Source of the DNA: an uncultured Ruminococcus sp.
GTDB taxonomy: Bacteria > Bacillota > Clostridia > Oscillospirales > Ruminococcaceae
DNA: 64,000 nt
Assembly: GCA_902787825.1 (NCBI GenBank)
Contig: CADAHS010000001.1
Location: 138,063 to 202,062 of the forward strand
Direction: 5' to 3'
Below the pieces are notes generated by a model. The model was not told the origin of the DNA. It searched no databases and saw only the letters and a list, made by a program, of their open reading frames with translations. Every line of letters begins with the position of its first letter. The stretch's first letter is position 1. The translations under genes and the position numbers were made by a program. Shown piece after piece: positions 44,189 to 53,146 of the stretch.

Positions 44189-44821
44189 ATGAATGATGAT
44201 AAGATACTAAAGGTTGATCAGAAGGATATTGAGCTTGCAAGTCAGGCTGCACCGGATGATCTCAAGGAAGAACAACCTGTAAATATTGTCAATGAGATAC
44301 TTGACTGGGTCGAATCGTTTGTTTTTGCTGTTTTTGTAATTATACTGATTTTTATTTTCCTGTTCAGGATCGTTACTGTTGACGGTTCTTCTATGAATTC
44401 AACTCTGGAGGATAAGGATAGGGTCATTATCTCGCATTTGAATTATAAACCTGAAAATGACGATATTGTTGTTGTTAACAGTTCAGTTCTCCAGAAAACG
44501 CTTATAAAGCGTGTTATCGGCATTGCAGGTGATACTGTAAGGATCGATTACAGCAAGAACAAGGTCTATGTAAACGATAAGGAAATAAGTAATGAGCATA
44601 TTGATTCAACTATGCTGGACAAAGGAATGTTTGACCCTTCGTATAAGGTTTCTGATGGAGTCTATGAGTACCATGTACCACAGGATAGCATCTTTGTGAT
44701 GGGTGATAACAGGAATAATTCCACCGATAGCCGAACGATAGGCTTTATCAGTAATGATGATGTAATGGGTCACGTTATTTTCAGACTCTATCCGTTCAAG
44801 AAATTCGGAAGTGTCAAGTAA
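44189..44821 (+). CDS. lepB: Signal peptidase I
   Basis: This 210-residue enzyme removes signal peptides from exported proteins. An acidic cytoplasmic N-terminus precedes one membrane helix (about 47-65). The catalytic serine is in DGSSMNSTL near residue 68 and the lysine in LIKRVIGIAGDTV near 105. The box E motif GDNRNNSTDSR lies near 175. ATG 44189 is eight bases after GAGGT. It begins an operon that continues into rbgA, cdd, rnhB, yraN and thrC with short gaps. Confidence 0.95.
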   Translation: MNDDKILKVDQKDIELASQAAPDDLKEEQPVNIVNEILDWVESFVFAVFVIILIFIFLFRIVTVDGSSMNSTLEDKDRVIISHLNYKPENDDIVVVNSSVLQKTLIKRVIGIAGDTVRIDYSKNKVYVNDKEISNEHIDSTMLDKGMFDPSYKVSDGVYEYHVPQDSIFVMGDNRNNSTDSRTIGFISNDDVMGHVIFRLYPFKKFGSVK

Positions 44822-44852
44822 AACAGAATTTATAGGGAAGACGGGTGATTAA

Positions 44853-45746
44853 ATGAGTCAGGCGGCTCATGTGCAGTGGTTTCCCGGACATATGGCAAAA
44901 ACACGTCGGATAATGGCTTCAAATATGAAGCTTGTAGACGCTGTTGTGGAGATCACGGACGCTCGTATCCCATATTCCAGCAGAAACCCCGAAATTAAAA
45001 GAATTGTTGGTAGGAAGCCGAGACTTGTTTTGCTCAATAAGGCTGATTCGGCTGATCCGGCAATGACAGACCGCTGGATCGAATACTATCGTAAAAACGG
45101 CGTCAAAGCTATTGCTACCGATTGCCGGAGCGGAAGAAATGTCAATAAGTTCTATACCGAGCTTAAATATATACTGAAAGATGATCTTGAAAAGTGGGAA
45201 GCCAAGGGGATGACAGGTAGACCGATCAGGATAATGATAGTTGGTATCCCTAATGTTGGCAAGTCTTCTTTTATCAACCGACTTGCCGGCTCCAGACTTG
45301 CTAAAGTTGAGGACAGACCGGGCGTTACAAAAGGTAAACAGTGGGTCAGCCTTGATGATGGCTTTGAACTTCTGGATATGCCGGGTGTACTCTGGCCAAA
45401 ATTTGAAGATAAGCTTGTTGGTGAAAGACTTGCATTTACAGGTGCAGTCAAGGATCAGATAATGGATACAGAGTTTCTTGCTTGCCGCCTGCTTGAGTAT
45501 CTCAAAGATAATTATAATGATCTGCTCCAAGCAAGGTATGCGATCACTACTGATGATATCCCGCCTTGCGATGATGAAACTGTTGGTTGTGTCGTAGGTT
45601 ATGAGATACTTGAAAGGATCGGAAGAAAAAGAGGATTCCTTGTTTCCGGCGGAGAAATTAATACTGAAAGAGCTGCCAACACCGTGCTTGATGAGTATCG
45701 CAGCGGAAAGATCGGCAGAATGACTCTTGAACAGCCGGATAACTAA
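44853..45746 (+). CDS. rbgA: Ribosome biogenesis GTPase YlqF/RbgA
   Basis: RbgA is a circularly permuted GTPase needed for late assembly of the 50S subunit. The permuted order is visible in 297 residues: the specificity motif LLNKADSAD near residue 58 comes first, then the P-loop GIPNVGKSSFINRL near 131, and then DMPGVLWP near 175. The N-terminus WFPGHMAKTRR is typical. Its position between lepB and rnhB matches the lepB-ylqF-rnhB order of Bacillus. Confidence 0.95.
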   Translation: MSQAAHVQWFPGHMAKTRRIMASNMKLVDAVVEITDARIPYSSRNPEIKRIVGRKPRLVLLNKADSADPAMTDRWIEYYRKNGVKAIATDCRSGRNVNKFYTELKYILKDDLEKWEAKGMTGRPIRIMIVGIPNVGKSSFINRLAGSRLAKVEDRPGVTKGKQWVSLDDGFELLDMPGVLWPKFEDKLVGERLAFTGAVKDQIMDTEFLACRLLEYLKDNYNDLLQARYAITTDDIPPCDDETVGCVVGYEILERIGRKRGFLVSGGEINTERAANTVLDEYRSGKIGRMTLEQPDN

Positions 45747-45760
45747 GGAGATCCTGCTTT

Positions 45761-46201
45761 ATGGATATATGGCAGAAGCTTTATGAAAAAGCTGAAGAAC
45801 GATACTTTCCTCATGACGTTTCTCCATTTGTTTATGCACATCATGTCGTGTGTGCTATCGAGAGTGAAAACGGGGAGATCTTTACAGGCTTTTGTATCGA
45901 AGCGTGCAGCGGTGTAATGGATCTTTGTGCCGAAAGGGTAGCTGCACTAAATATGTATGTCAATAGCGGACAGACTGTTATCAGAAGACTTATCGCATTT
46001 CGTGATAAACCGCCTTGCGACGATATCGTTGGCAGCGGTATGCCTTGTGGTGCTTGCAGGGAGTTTCTTATGCAGCTTTCCGAGAAAAATCGGGATATGC
46101 AGATCATGACCGATTACGAAACGAGAAAGACAGTCACATTGGGCGAGCTTATGCCGAACTGGTGGGGCGAGAGCAGATATAAAACAGGTGAAGATTCCTG
46201 A
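45761..46201 (+). CDS. Cytidine deaminase-like protein
   Basis: A 146-residue zinc deaminase of the cytidine deaminase fold. The zinc site is formed by CAERVAAL near residue 54 (Cys ligand and catalytic Glu) and the GMPCGACREFL pair of cysteines near 93. It would convert (deoxy)cytidine to (deoxy)uridine in pyrimidine salvage; the blasticidin-deaminase-like branch is a possible alternative because of the overall length and the missing FNP-type start. AAGGAG precedes the ATG. It sits between rbgA and rnhB. Confidence 0.85.
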   Translation: MDIWQKLYEKAEERYFPHDVSPFVYAHHVVCAIESENGEIFTGFCIEACSGVMDLCAERVAALNMYVNSGQTVIRRLIAFRDKPPCDDIVGSGMPCGACREFLMQLSEKNRDMQIMTDYETRKTVTLGELMPNWWGESRYKTGEDS

Positions 46202-46215
46202 CGGGAAGTGATAAA

Positions 46216-46842
46216 ATGACTCTTTCAGAGTTCGATAGAGAATATTCAAAACATTTCCGAGTTGTCTGTGGCTGCGACGAGGCTGGCAGAGGACCGCTTG
46301 CCGGAGACGTTTTTGCAGCAGCTGTAGTGTTTGATGATAATACAGTTATCGAAGGAATAAATGACAGCAAAAAGCTGACCGAAAAAAAGCGTGAGCAGCT
46401 TTTTGACGAGATAAAACAAAAGGCGCTGTTCTGGTCGATAAAGACCGCAAGTGTTGAGGAGATCGAAAATCTCAATATCCTTAATGCAGCTATGCTTGCT
46501 ATGAAAAGAGCGATAGAGGATCTTGCTGTTGTGCCTGATATTTGTCTTATTGACGGGAATAAACCTCCGGTGGTAGATGTTAAGACCGAGGCAGTTGTTA
46601 AGGGCGATGCAAAGTCGCAAAGTATCGCTGCTGCATCAATACTTGCAAAAGTCGCAAGGGACAGATATATGTTGATGCTGTCAAAGCAGTATCCGCAGTA
46701 TCAGTTTGAAAAGCATAAAGGCTATGGGACCAAGCTGCATTATCAGATGATAGATGAGTATGGTCCTTGTGAGATACACAGACCAAGTTTTTTGAAAAAG
46801 TATTATGCAAAATTATCAGAGCATCAGCAGAAAAACGGGTGA
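46216..46842 (+). CDS. rnhB: Ribonuclease HII
   Basis: RNase HII cuts the RNA strand of RNA-DNA hybrids, including single ribonucleotides left in DNA. The catalytic DEAGRGPLAGDV lies at about residues 22-33. It is followed by DSKKLTEKKRE near 53, LIDGN near 112 and KGDAKSQSIAAASILAKV near 130. The 208-residue length is normal. The last 38 bases overlap yraN, so the two are translated together. Confidence 0.95.
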   Translation: MTLSEFDREYSKHFRVVCGCDEAGRGPLAGDVFAAAVVFDDNTVIEGINDSKKLTEKKREQLFDEIKQKALFWSIKTASVEEIENLNILNAAMLAMKRAIEDLAVVPDICLIDGNKPPVVDVKTEAVVKGDAKSQSIAAASILAKVARDRYMLMLSKQYPQYQFEKHKGYGTKLHYQMIDEYGPCEIHRPSFLKKYYAKLSEHQQKNG

Positions 46843-47188
46843 TATCGGAGAGCGTGCTGCTGCTGACTTCCTTGTGCGCAACGGATATAAGATCCTTGAT
46901 CGGAATTATACCGTTCGTGGTGGAGAGATCGACATTATAGCACAAAAAGATGAAACGATAGCTTTCGTTGAAGTCAAGACTCGTAAAGAGGCTCCGTTGT
47001 CTGAGGGAGAGGAAGCGATCACACCCGTTAAAAAGAAAAGATTGATCGCAACAGCCGAAAGGTATTATATCGAAGTATTGAAGTGCCGTGGAAATTGCCG
47101 CTTTGATGTGTGTGTTGTCACGGTTTCTGATAGATTAGTCAAGCATCTGAAGTATTATGTAAATGCTTTTGATGGCAGTAAACAGTAA
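46805..47188 (+). CDS. YraN/UPF0102 family nuclease-like protein
   Basis: A 127-residue protein of the YraN family, with a restriction-endonuclease-like fold. The conserved core is GERAAADFLVRNGYKIL, then GGEIDIIAQ and FVEVKTRK, which hold the Asp, Glu and Lys of a PD-(D/E)xK site. Cellular function is unsettled; it often accompanies rnhB, as here, where it starts inside the rnhB coding region. Confidence 0.9.
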   Translation: MQNYQSISRKTGDIGERAAADFLVRNGYKILDRNYTVRGGEIDIIAQKDETIAFVEVKTRKEAPLSEGEEAITPVKKKRLIATAERYYIEVLKCRGNCRFDVCVVTVSDRLVKHLKYYVNAFDGSKQ

Positions 47189-47205
47189 GGAAAGGGCGTA
47201 TAATT

Positions 47206-48696
47206 ATGTATTACAAAAGCACAAGAGACAGTTCGGTGAATGTGACATCGGCGCAGGCTATCGCACAGGGTATATCTGTTGACGGAGGTCTGTTTGTACC
47301 GAGCGAGATACCATCTATTTCTATGGATGATATAATTAAAATCGGAAAGATGAACTACCGTGAAAGAGCAAAATTCGTCTTCTCAAAGTTCCTCACCGAC
47401 TATACCGAGGCTGAGATCGCATATTGCGTTGAAGGTGCATACAACACAAAAAACTTTGACAGCGATAATATTGCCGAGCTTGCACATCTGTTTGACGGAA
47501 CATATATGCTTGAACTCTGGCACGGTCCCACCTGCGCTTTTAAGGATATGGCACTTCAGATACTGCCTTATCTTCTTACAACTGCAACCAAAAAGATCAA
47601 CCTTGATAAAAAGGTCGTTATCCTCGTTGCTACATCCGGCGATACCGGAAAGGCTGCACTTGAAGGCTTCAAGGACGTCGAAGGTACCTCTATCCTTGTT
47701 TTCTATCCTGACAATGGCGTTTCCGCTATGCAGAAAAAACAGATGACAACTCAGGAGGGAAGCAATGTCGGAGTTTGCGCTATCAAAGGTAACTTTGACG
47801 ATGCCCAAAATGGCGTAAAAGCGATCTTTACAAATGACGAGATAAAAAACAAGCTTGCCGATAACGGCTTTATGTTCTCCTCTGCAAACTCAATAAACTG
47901 GGGAAGGCTTTCACCTCAGATCGTTTACTATGTTTCTGCGTATGCTCAGCTGCTTGCCGATGGTGAGATAAAGCAGGGCGAGAAGATCAATATCGTTGTT
48001 CCTACCGGCAACTTCGGTAATATCCTTGCAGGTTACTATGCAAAACATATGGGTGTTCCTGTGAATAAGCTTATCTGTGCTTCCAACGCAAATAATGTTC
48101 TCACTGACTTCCTGACAACAGGTGTCTATGACAGAAACAGAGAGTTCCACGCAACCATCTCACCTTCAATGGATATTCTTATTTCATCTAATCTTGAAAG
48201 ACTGCTTTATCACCTCTGCGGCGAAAATGACGCTCAGATCAGAGAATGGTTTGGTGCGCTCGCTTCAAACGGCAAATATGAGGTCAGTGAAGATGTTAAA
48301 AAGGCGCTTTTTGATGAGTTCTATGCCGGCTGCTGCAACGATGAGCAGACCAAAGCAACCATTAAAGAGTATTTTGACAAATTCTCCTATACCTGCGATA
48401 CACATACCGCAGTAGCTGTTAAAGTCTATGAGGACTATGTAAAGTCAACAGGTGACAAGACAAAAACTATTATAGCTTCTACCGCAAGTCCATATAAATT
48501 CTCCGGTTCTGTTCTTTCTGCCATCGGCAAGGATACAGACAAGGACGAGTTTGACCTCGTTGATGAGCTTGCAGCCTGCTCAAAGCTTCCTGTACCGCAG
48601 TCACTTGCAGCTCTTAAATCAAAGGATATCCGTTTTGACAAGGTCATCGACAAGACCGATATGAAAGACTTCGTGTTTGATACACTTGGTATCTGA
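47206..48696 (+). CDS. thrC: Threonine synthase
   Basis: ThrC converts O-phosphohomoserine to threonine with PLP. The 496-residue length and the start YYKSTRDSSVNVTSAQAIAQG are those of the long, yeast/enteric-type enzyme. The cofactor lysine is in CAFKDMALQILP near residue 112, the glycine loop in ATSGDTGKAALEG near 145, and VPTGNFGNILAGYYAK lies near 265. AAGGAAAGG precedes the ATG. No T-box was seen upstream, and the gene sits at the end of the lepB operon rather than with other threonine genes. Confidence 0.95.
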   Translation: MYYKSTRDSSVNVTSAQAIAQGISVDGGLFVPSEIPSISMDDIIKIGKMNYRERAKFVFSKFLTDYTEAEIAYCVEGAYNTKNFDSDNIAELAHLFDGTYMLELWHGPTCAFKDMALQILPYLLTTATKKINLDKKVVILVATSGDTGKAALEGFKDVEGTSILVFYPDNGVSAMQKKQMTTQEGSNVGVCAIKGNFDDAQNGVKAIFTNDEIKNKLADNGFMFSSANSINWGRLSPQIVYYVSAYAQLLADGEIKQGEKINIVVPTGNFGNILAGYYAKHMGVPVNKLICASNANNVLTDFLTTGVYDRNREFHATISPSMDILISSNLERLLYHLCGENDAQIREWFGALASNGKYEVSEDVKKALFDEFYAGCCNDEQTKATIKEYFDKFSYTCDTHTAVAVKVYEDYVKSTGDKTKTIIASTASPYKFSGSVLSAIGKDTDKDEFDLVDELAACSKLPVPQSLAALKSKDIRFDKVIDKTDMKDFVFDTLGI

Positions 48697-48706
48697 TCGA
48701 CTATGT

Positions 48707-48730
48707 ACCGCCTGATATTTCTCAGGCGGT
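48707..48730. terminator. Hairpin between converging thrC and DUF1540 genes
   Basis: ACCGCCTGA (48707-48715) pairs perfectly with TCAGGCGGT (48722-48730). The T-run is weak in both directions, so termination may be partial. Confidence 0.55.
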
Positions 48731-48747
48731 CAGCTTATAAAGACAGA

Positions 48748-48912
48748 TCAGCATTTTGCCTTAAAAGTCTTGCACTGTGTCTCGTCACAGCAGTCAGGAT
48801 CCTTGCAAGTGCAGCAAACGTCAATGCTTCCAGCGACACATTCATGTGAATCTCTGTTGTAAACGCAGTTGCTGACATCACAGTTGATACCGTAGATCTT
48901 ATCTTTTTCCAT
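48748..48912 (-). CDS. DUF1540 cysteine-rich small protein
   Basis: A 54-residue protein found by reading the minus strand. It starts MEKDKIYGINCDVSNCVYN and contains nine cysteines in a CDVSNC, CVAG, CCTC, CCDE and QC pattern typical of DUF1540. The cysteines probably bind a metal such as zinc; function is unknown. AAAGGAG lies about ten bases before the ATG at 48912. It diverges from the metallophosphoesterase gene across a short region holding a 17-base palindrome. It accounts for most of the 308-base gap between thrC and the next plus-strand gene. Confidence 0.88.
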   Translation of the reverse strand: MEKDKIYGINCDVSNCVYNRDSHECVAGSIDVCCTCKDPDCCDETQCKTFKAKC

Positions 48913-48929
48913 CAAAAGCTCACTCCTTT

Positions 48930-48946
48930 TTGCAGTTGTACTGCAA
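48930..48946. promoter_or_regulatory. 17-base palindrome between divergent genes
   Basis: TTGCAGT-TGT-ACTGCAA is a perfect 7 bp inverted repeat with a three-base centre. It lies 18 bases upstream of the DUF1540 start and 59 bases before the metallophosphoesterase start, where an operator could control either or both. No regulator gene is next to it. Confidence 0.45.
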
Positions 48947-49004
48947 CATTAGTATGTGCAGCTTTTAGCGGAATATCATTTTTAGTTCAATGAGGTGAGA
49001 GTAT

Positions 49005-49715
49005 TTGAAAGTTTATGCTATTGCAGACCTTCATCTGCCTCTGGGTGTGGATAAGCCTATGGATATTTTCGGCGGCTGGGATAACTATGTGAACAGACTG
49101 CATGACAACTGGCAGCGAAAGGTCAGAGCTGATGATATTGTAATAATACCCGGTGATATCTCGTGGGCGTTGAAGCTTGAAGATACCTTTAATGATTTTG
49201 AGTTTATCCAGAAACTCAACGGTACAAAGATTATTATAAAGGGTAATCACGACCTGTGGTGGTCTACAAGAAGCAAGGTCGTAAAATTCTGGAACGATAA
49301 CGGCTTTGACAGTCTGCATCTGATTCAGAACGATCATTTTAAAATTGGTAGTAAGGGCATTTGTGGAACAAGAGGCTGGATAAATGATAACAGCGAACCT
49401 GCTGATGCAAAGGTCATCGCAAGGGAAGCAATAAGGCTTGATTTGTCTGTTAAATCAGCTGTCGATGCGGGACTTGATCCGGTCGTATTTCTTCATTATC
49501 CTCCTGTATATGCCAACATCTGCAACTATGATATGCTTGAGGTGCTTCATAAATATAATGTGAAACATTGCTTTTACGGACATTTGCATGGAAATACCCA
49601 TGCTTTTGCCATTAACGCTACTCGTGACAATGTCTCATATCAGCTTGTATCCGCTGATTTTTTGCAATTTGACCCAATGGATATAACTAAAATTGTGCAA
49701 AACGACAATTTATAA
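49005..49715 (+). CDS. Calcineurin-like metallophosphoesterase
   Basis: A 236-residue dinuclear metal phosphoesterase. The motifs occur in order: DLHLPLG near residue 8, GDISWALK near 51, GNHDLWW near 83, and GHLHGNTH near 187, with FLHYPP near 163. Substrate is unknown. The start is TTG at 49005 with AGGTGAG upstream. It is followed by the trigger factor gene with a separate promoter. Confidence 0.88.
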   Translation: MKVYAIADLHLPLGVDKPMDIFGGWDNYVNRLHDNWQRKVRADDIVIIPGDISWALKLEDTFNDFEFIQKLNGTKIIIKGNHDLWWSTRSKVVKFWNDNGFDSLHLIQNDHFKIGSKGICGTRGWINDNSEPADAKVIAREAIRLDLSVKSAVDAGLDPVVFLHYPPVYANICNYDMLEVLHKYNVKHCFYGHLHGNTHAFAINATRDNVSYQLVSADFLQFDPMDITKIVQNDNL

Positions 49716-49723
49716 AAAAATGC

Positions 49724-49752
49724 TGGAAATGATAGCGAGAATATGCTATAAT
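49724..49752 (+). promoter_or_regulatory. Promoter for tig
   Basis: An extended -10 TGCTATAAT (TATAAT 49747-49752) lies 17 bases after a weak TGGAAA -35 (49724-49729). Confidence 0.6.
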
Positions 49753-49789
49753 AAATAAGATACATTTTTAATAAATGGAGGAATTTAAA

Positions 49790-51076
49790 ATGAGTCTGAA
49801 ATCCACAAACAAAGTCGAAACAAATAAGTATGAACTGGAGATCGAGATCAGCGCTGAAAAGTTTGAAGAGGCTATACAGAAAGCCTATCTGAGAGAAAAA
49901 GGCAAGATCCAGATATCCGGTTTCCGTAAAGGAAAAGCTCCCAGAAAGCTTATTGAAAGAGAGTATGGCGAAGAGGTATTCTTTGAGTCTGCTGTGAATA
50001 TCATTTATCCTGAGGAAGTTGATAATGCAGTTGCTGAGTCCGGACTTGAGATAGTTACAAGACCAGAGGTCGAGGTTACTGATATTTCCAAAACTGAGGG
50101 CGTAAAGATCAAAGCAACGGTTATCACCAAGCCTGAGGTAGAGGTAAAAGACTATAAGGGTATAGAAGTTGAAAAAGTTGTCAAGACTGTAACTGATGAG
50201 GACGTAGACAAGCAGACTGAGGCTCTCAGGGAGAAGAATGCAAGAGTTCTTACTATCGACGACAGAGCAGCTGAAATGGGCGATGACGTTGTAATAGACT
50301 TCGAGGGCTTTAAGGACGATGTTGCTTTTGAAGGCGGAAAAGCAGAGGACTTCACGCTCAACCTCGGCAGTGGTCAGTTTATCCCCGGCTTTGAGGAGCA
50401 GGTCGCTGGTCATAATATCGGAGAGGAATTTGATATTAACGTATCTTTCCCTGAGGACTATCATGTTGAGGATCTCAAGGGCGCTCCGGTCGTTTTCAAG
50501 ATCAAGCTCAAGAGCATTTCCAAAAAGGAAATTCCTGAACTTGACGATGAAATGGTGAAGGATGCTACTGAGTTTGAAACTGTTGATGAGTATAAGGCTG
50601 ATGTGAGAAAGAAGCTTGAAGAGCATGCACAGGAGCACGCTGATCATGATGTTGAAAACGCTCTTATGGACAAGGTCGTTGAGAATATGACAGCTGAGAT
50701 CCCACAGGTAATGTTCGATAACAGGGTCAATGAAATGATGATGGAACTCGAGCAGAGACTCGCTCCGCAGGGTATCACCATGGAGATGTACTGTAAGTTT
50801 ACCGGTCAGGACATTGACACTGTAAAGAAGGCTTATAAGGAGCAGGCTGAAAAGCAGGTCAAGCTCAGACTTGCACTTGAAAAGATCGCCGAGCTTGAAA
50901 ACATCGAAGTAACTGATGATGAGGCAGCTCAGGAGATCCAGAAGATCGCAGATCAGTACAAGATGACAGTTGATAAGGTCAAGACTTATATCCGTGAGGA
51001 AGATGTCAAGAAGGATATCGCCGTAGGAAAGGCTGTTGACATTGTTAAAGATAACGCTGTTATCAAGCAAGCATAA
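49790..51076 (+). CDS. tig: Trigger factor
   Basis: Trigger factor is the ribosome-bound chaperone that meets nascent chains. The 428-residue protein has an N-terminal ribosome-binding domain containing the signature GFRKGKAPRKLIE near residue 44. The FKBP-type prolyl isomerase domain spans about 150-235 (MGDDVVIDFEGFKDD), and a helical C-terminal domain follows. I choose ATG 49790 because GGAGG lies ten bases upstream and the family starts there. It is followed by clpP and clpX, the common tig-clpP-clpX order. Confidence 0.95.
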   Translation: MSLKSTNKVETNKYELEIEISAEKFEEAIQKAYLREKGKIQISGFRKGKAPRKLIEREYGEEVFFESAVNIIYPEEVDNAVAESGLEIVTRPEVEVTDISKTEGVKIKATVITKPEVEVKDYKGIEVEKVVKTVTDEDVDKQTEALREKNARVLTIDDRAAEMGDDVVIDFEGFKDDVAFEGGKAEDFTLNLGSGQFIPGFEEQVAGHNIGEEFDINVSFPEDYHVEDLKGAPVVFKIKLKSISKKEIPELDDEMVKDATEFETVDEYKADVRKKLEEHAQEHADHDVENALMDKVVENMTAEIPQVMFDNRVNEMMMELEQRLAPQGITMEMYCKFTGQDIDTVKKAYKEQAEKQVKLRLALEKIAELENIEVTDDEAAQEIQKIADQYKMTVDKVKTYIREEDVKKDIAVGKAVDIVKDNAVIKQA

Positions 51077-51088
51077 TAAATGATATTG

Positions 51089-51111
51089 TCCCCCGTTTTT
51101 ATAACGGGGGT
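51089..51111 (+). terminator. GC-rich hairpin between tig and clpP
   Basis: CCCCCGTT (51090-51097) pairs with AACGGGGG (51103-51110). There is no T-run, so it may only reduce read-through or protect the tig mRNA end. Confidence 0.55.
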
Positions 51112-51182
51112 ACATATATTAAACGGATATTTCCGTGACATATACAACACTTAGAACGTGTTTTAGCAAGGAGGCAATTTGT

Positions 51183-51773
51183 ATGGCATTGATACCTTAT
51201 GTAGTAGAACAGACCAGCCGTGGAGAGAGAAGCTATGATATCTATTCAAGACTTCTCAATGACAGAATAATCATGCTCTGCGATGCGATCGACGACCAGG
51301 TCGCAAGCGTTGTTATCGCACAGCTTTTGTATCTTGAGGGTCAGGATCCCGAGAAGGATATAGACCTTTATATCAACAGCCCGGGTGGAGTTATCACTGC
51401 AGGAATGGCTATCTACGATACCATGCAGTATATTAAATGTGATGTTTCAACAATTTGTATCGGAATGGCTGCTTCAATGGGTTCGTTCCTGCTTTCAAGC
51501 GGTGCAAAAGGAAAAAGATTTGCTCTGCCTAACAGTGAGATCCTGATTCATCAGCCGCTTATCTCTGGCGGAGGGCTTTCAGGACAGTGCACTGATATTA
51601 AGATCCATTCTGATCATATGGTTGCCACAAGAGAAAAACTCAACAGAATACTTGCCGAGAATACCGGCAAATCCGTTGAACAGCTGAATATTGATACCGA
51701 ACGTGATAATTATATGACAGCCCAGCAGGCTCTTGAGTATGGTCTTATTGATAAGGTCATCACCAAGAGATAA
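51183..51773 (+). CDS. clpP: ATP-dependent Clp protease proteolytic subunit
   Basis: ClpP forms the double seven-membered ring chamber that degrades proteins unfolded by ClpX. The 196-residue protein has the catalytic serine in [11 protein letters not shown] near residue 97. The histidine is in ILIHQPL near 122, and the aspartate is in the ERDNY stretch near 171. AAGGAGG lies before ATG 51183. ClpX follows 46 bases downstream. Confidence 0.96.
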   Translation: MALIPYVVEQTSRGERSYDIYSRLLNDRIIMLCDAIDDQVASVVIAQLLYLEGQDPEKDIDLYINSPGGVITAGMAIYDTMQYIKCDVSTICIGMAASMGSFLLSSGAKGKRFALPNSEILIHQPLISGGGLSGQCTDIKIHSDHMVATREKLNRILAENTGKSVEQLNIDTERDNYMTAQQALEYGLIDKVITKR

Positions 51774-51819
51774 TGCGATCAGGTCGTTCAGTTGAAATTT
51801 TGAAAGGTACGGAAATAAA

Positions 51820-53094
51820 ATGGCAAATAACGATCCCAAAAAGTGCTGCTTTTGCGGAAAGCCTGAAAACAAAGTAACAAGTATGTTTTCAGCTGGAAAT
51901 ACACATATCTGCGACGAGTGCGTGCTTTATTGCTATGATCTGCTTGCGGAACAGAACGGTCTGCCATCCTCAAAAAGCAGAATGAGCAAAAAAAATATGA
52001 ATAACGAACGTCTCAGCTTTGTTGATTTGAAAAAACCAGCACAGATCAAAGCTGTGCTTGACCAATATGTTATCGGTCAGGATGATGCAAAAATTGCTCT
52101 GTCTGTTGCAGTATATAATCACTATAAAAGGATACTTTCTCTTACAGATGATGATGACGTAGAGATCCAAAAGAGCAACGTGCTGCTGCTTGGTCCGACC
52201 GGAACAGGAAAGACATTGCTTGCGCAGACACTTGCAAGACTTCTCAACGTTCCGTTTGCAATCGCAGATGCAACTACTCTGACTGAGGCAGGATATGTCG
52301 GTGATGACGTTGAAAATGTACTCACAAGGCTTATCCAGGCTGCTGATTACAACGTTGAAGCTGCTCAGCAGGGTATTATCTATATTGACGAGATAGATAA
52401 GATCGCAAGAAAGTCTGAGAACACTTCCATCACCCGTGACGTTAGCGGTGAAGGCGTTCAGCAGGCACTTCTGAAAATTGTCGAAGGAACAGTTTCAAAC
52501 GTTCCTCCGCAGGGCGGTAGAAAACACCCGCACCAGGAGTTTATCCAGATAGATACCAAGAATATCCTGTTTATCTGTGGCGGTGCATTTGATGGACTTG
52601 AGAAGATCATTCAGAAGAGAACAGATTCTTCTTCGCTTGGTTTTGGTAGTTCAATAAAGAAAAAAGAGGACGAGAACGATATTATGAAAAAAGTCGTTCC
52701 GCATGACCTTGTTAAATATGGCATAGTACCTGAGCTTGTGGGTAGACTTCCTGTTATAACTGTTCTTGAGGAACTTGATGAGGACGCTCTGTGCAGGATA
52801 CTTACCGAGCCGAAAAACTCACTTATAAAGCAGTATACCAAGTTGTTCAAGCTTGATAATATTGATTTTGAAATATCTGATGATGCAATGAAGGAAATTG
52901 CTAAAAAGACTATTTCTCAAAAAACTGGTGCAAGAGGTCTGAGAGCTATTGTAGAAAAGATACTAACAAAACTTATGTATGAAGCTCCGAGTGACGATAC
53001 GATCGCTTCTATCAGGATCACGGCTGATTGTGTCACTAACGATGCAGAGCCTGAGATCACAAGGCTTTCCACTGAGCTGAAAGCTGCTGAATAA
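51820..53094 (+). CDS. clpX: ATP-dependent Clp protease ATP-binding subunit ClpX
   Basis: ClpX unfolds tagged proteins and feeds them to ClpP. The 424-residue protein has an N-terminal zinc domain ([11 protein letters not shown] and CDECV) and Walker [13 protein letters not shown] near residue 126. Walker [12 protein letters not shown] lies near 188, the pore loop GYVGDDVE near 155, and the C-terminal sensor 2 near [14 protein letters not shown] precedes the ATG. A strong hairpin follows, which ends the tig-clpP-clpX group and the converging flippase gene. Confidence 0.96.
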   Translation: MANNDPKKCCFCGKPENKVTSMFSAGNTHICDECVLYCYDLLAEQNGLPSSKSRMSKKNMNNERLSFVDLKKPAQIKAVLDQYVIGQDDAKIALSVAVYNHYKRILSLTDDDDVEIQKSNVLLLGPTGTGKTLLAQTLARLLNVPFAIADATTLTEAGYVGDDVENVLTRLIQAADYNVEAAQQGIIYIDEIDKIARKSENTSITRDVSGEGVQQALLKIVEGTVSNVPPQGGRKHPHQEFIQIDTKNILFICGGAFDGLEKIIQKRTDSSSLGFGSSIKKKEDENDIMKKVVPHDLVKYGIVPELVGRLPVITVLEELDEDALCRILTEPKNSLIKQYTKLFKLDNIDFEISDDAMKEIAKKTISQKTGARGLRAIVEKILTKLMYEAPSDDTIASIRITADCVTNDAEPEITRLSTELKAAE

Positions 53095-53102
53095 AACAAA
53101 AC

Positions 53103-53146
53103 AAGGACTGTTCTGCCGAGATCGGTGAACCAGTCCTTTATTTTTT
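53103..53146. terminator. Bidirectional terminator after clpX
   Basis: AAGGACTG (53103-53110) pairs with CAGTCCTT (53131-53138), with an inner CCGA/TCGG stem, and is followed by TTTTTT on the plus strand. Confidence 0.85.

Noticed and set aside
49640..51115. A 491-codon open frame on the minus strand opposite tig
   Set aside because: It is the reverse of the trigger factor coding region, has a Leu/Ser-rich composition typical of shadow frames, and matches no family. The tig frame has full domains and a ribosome site.
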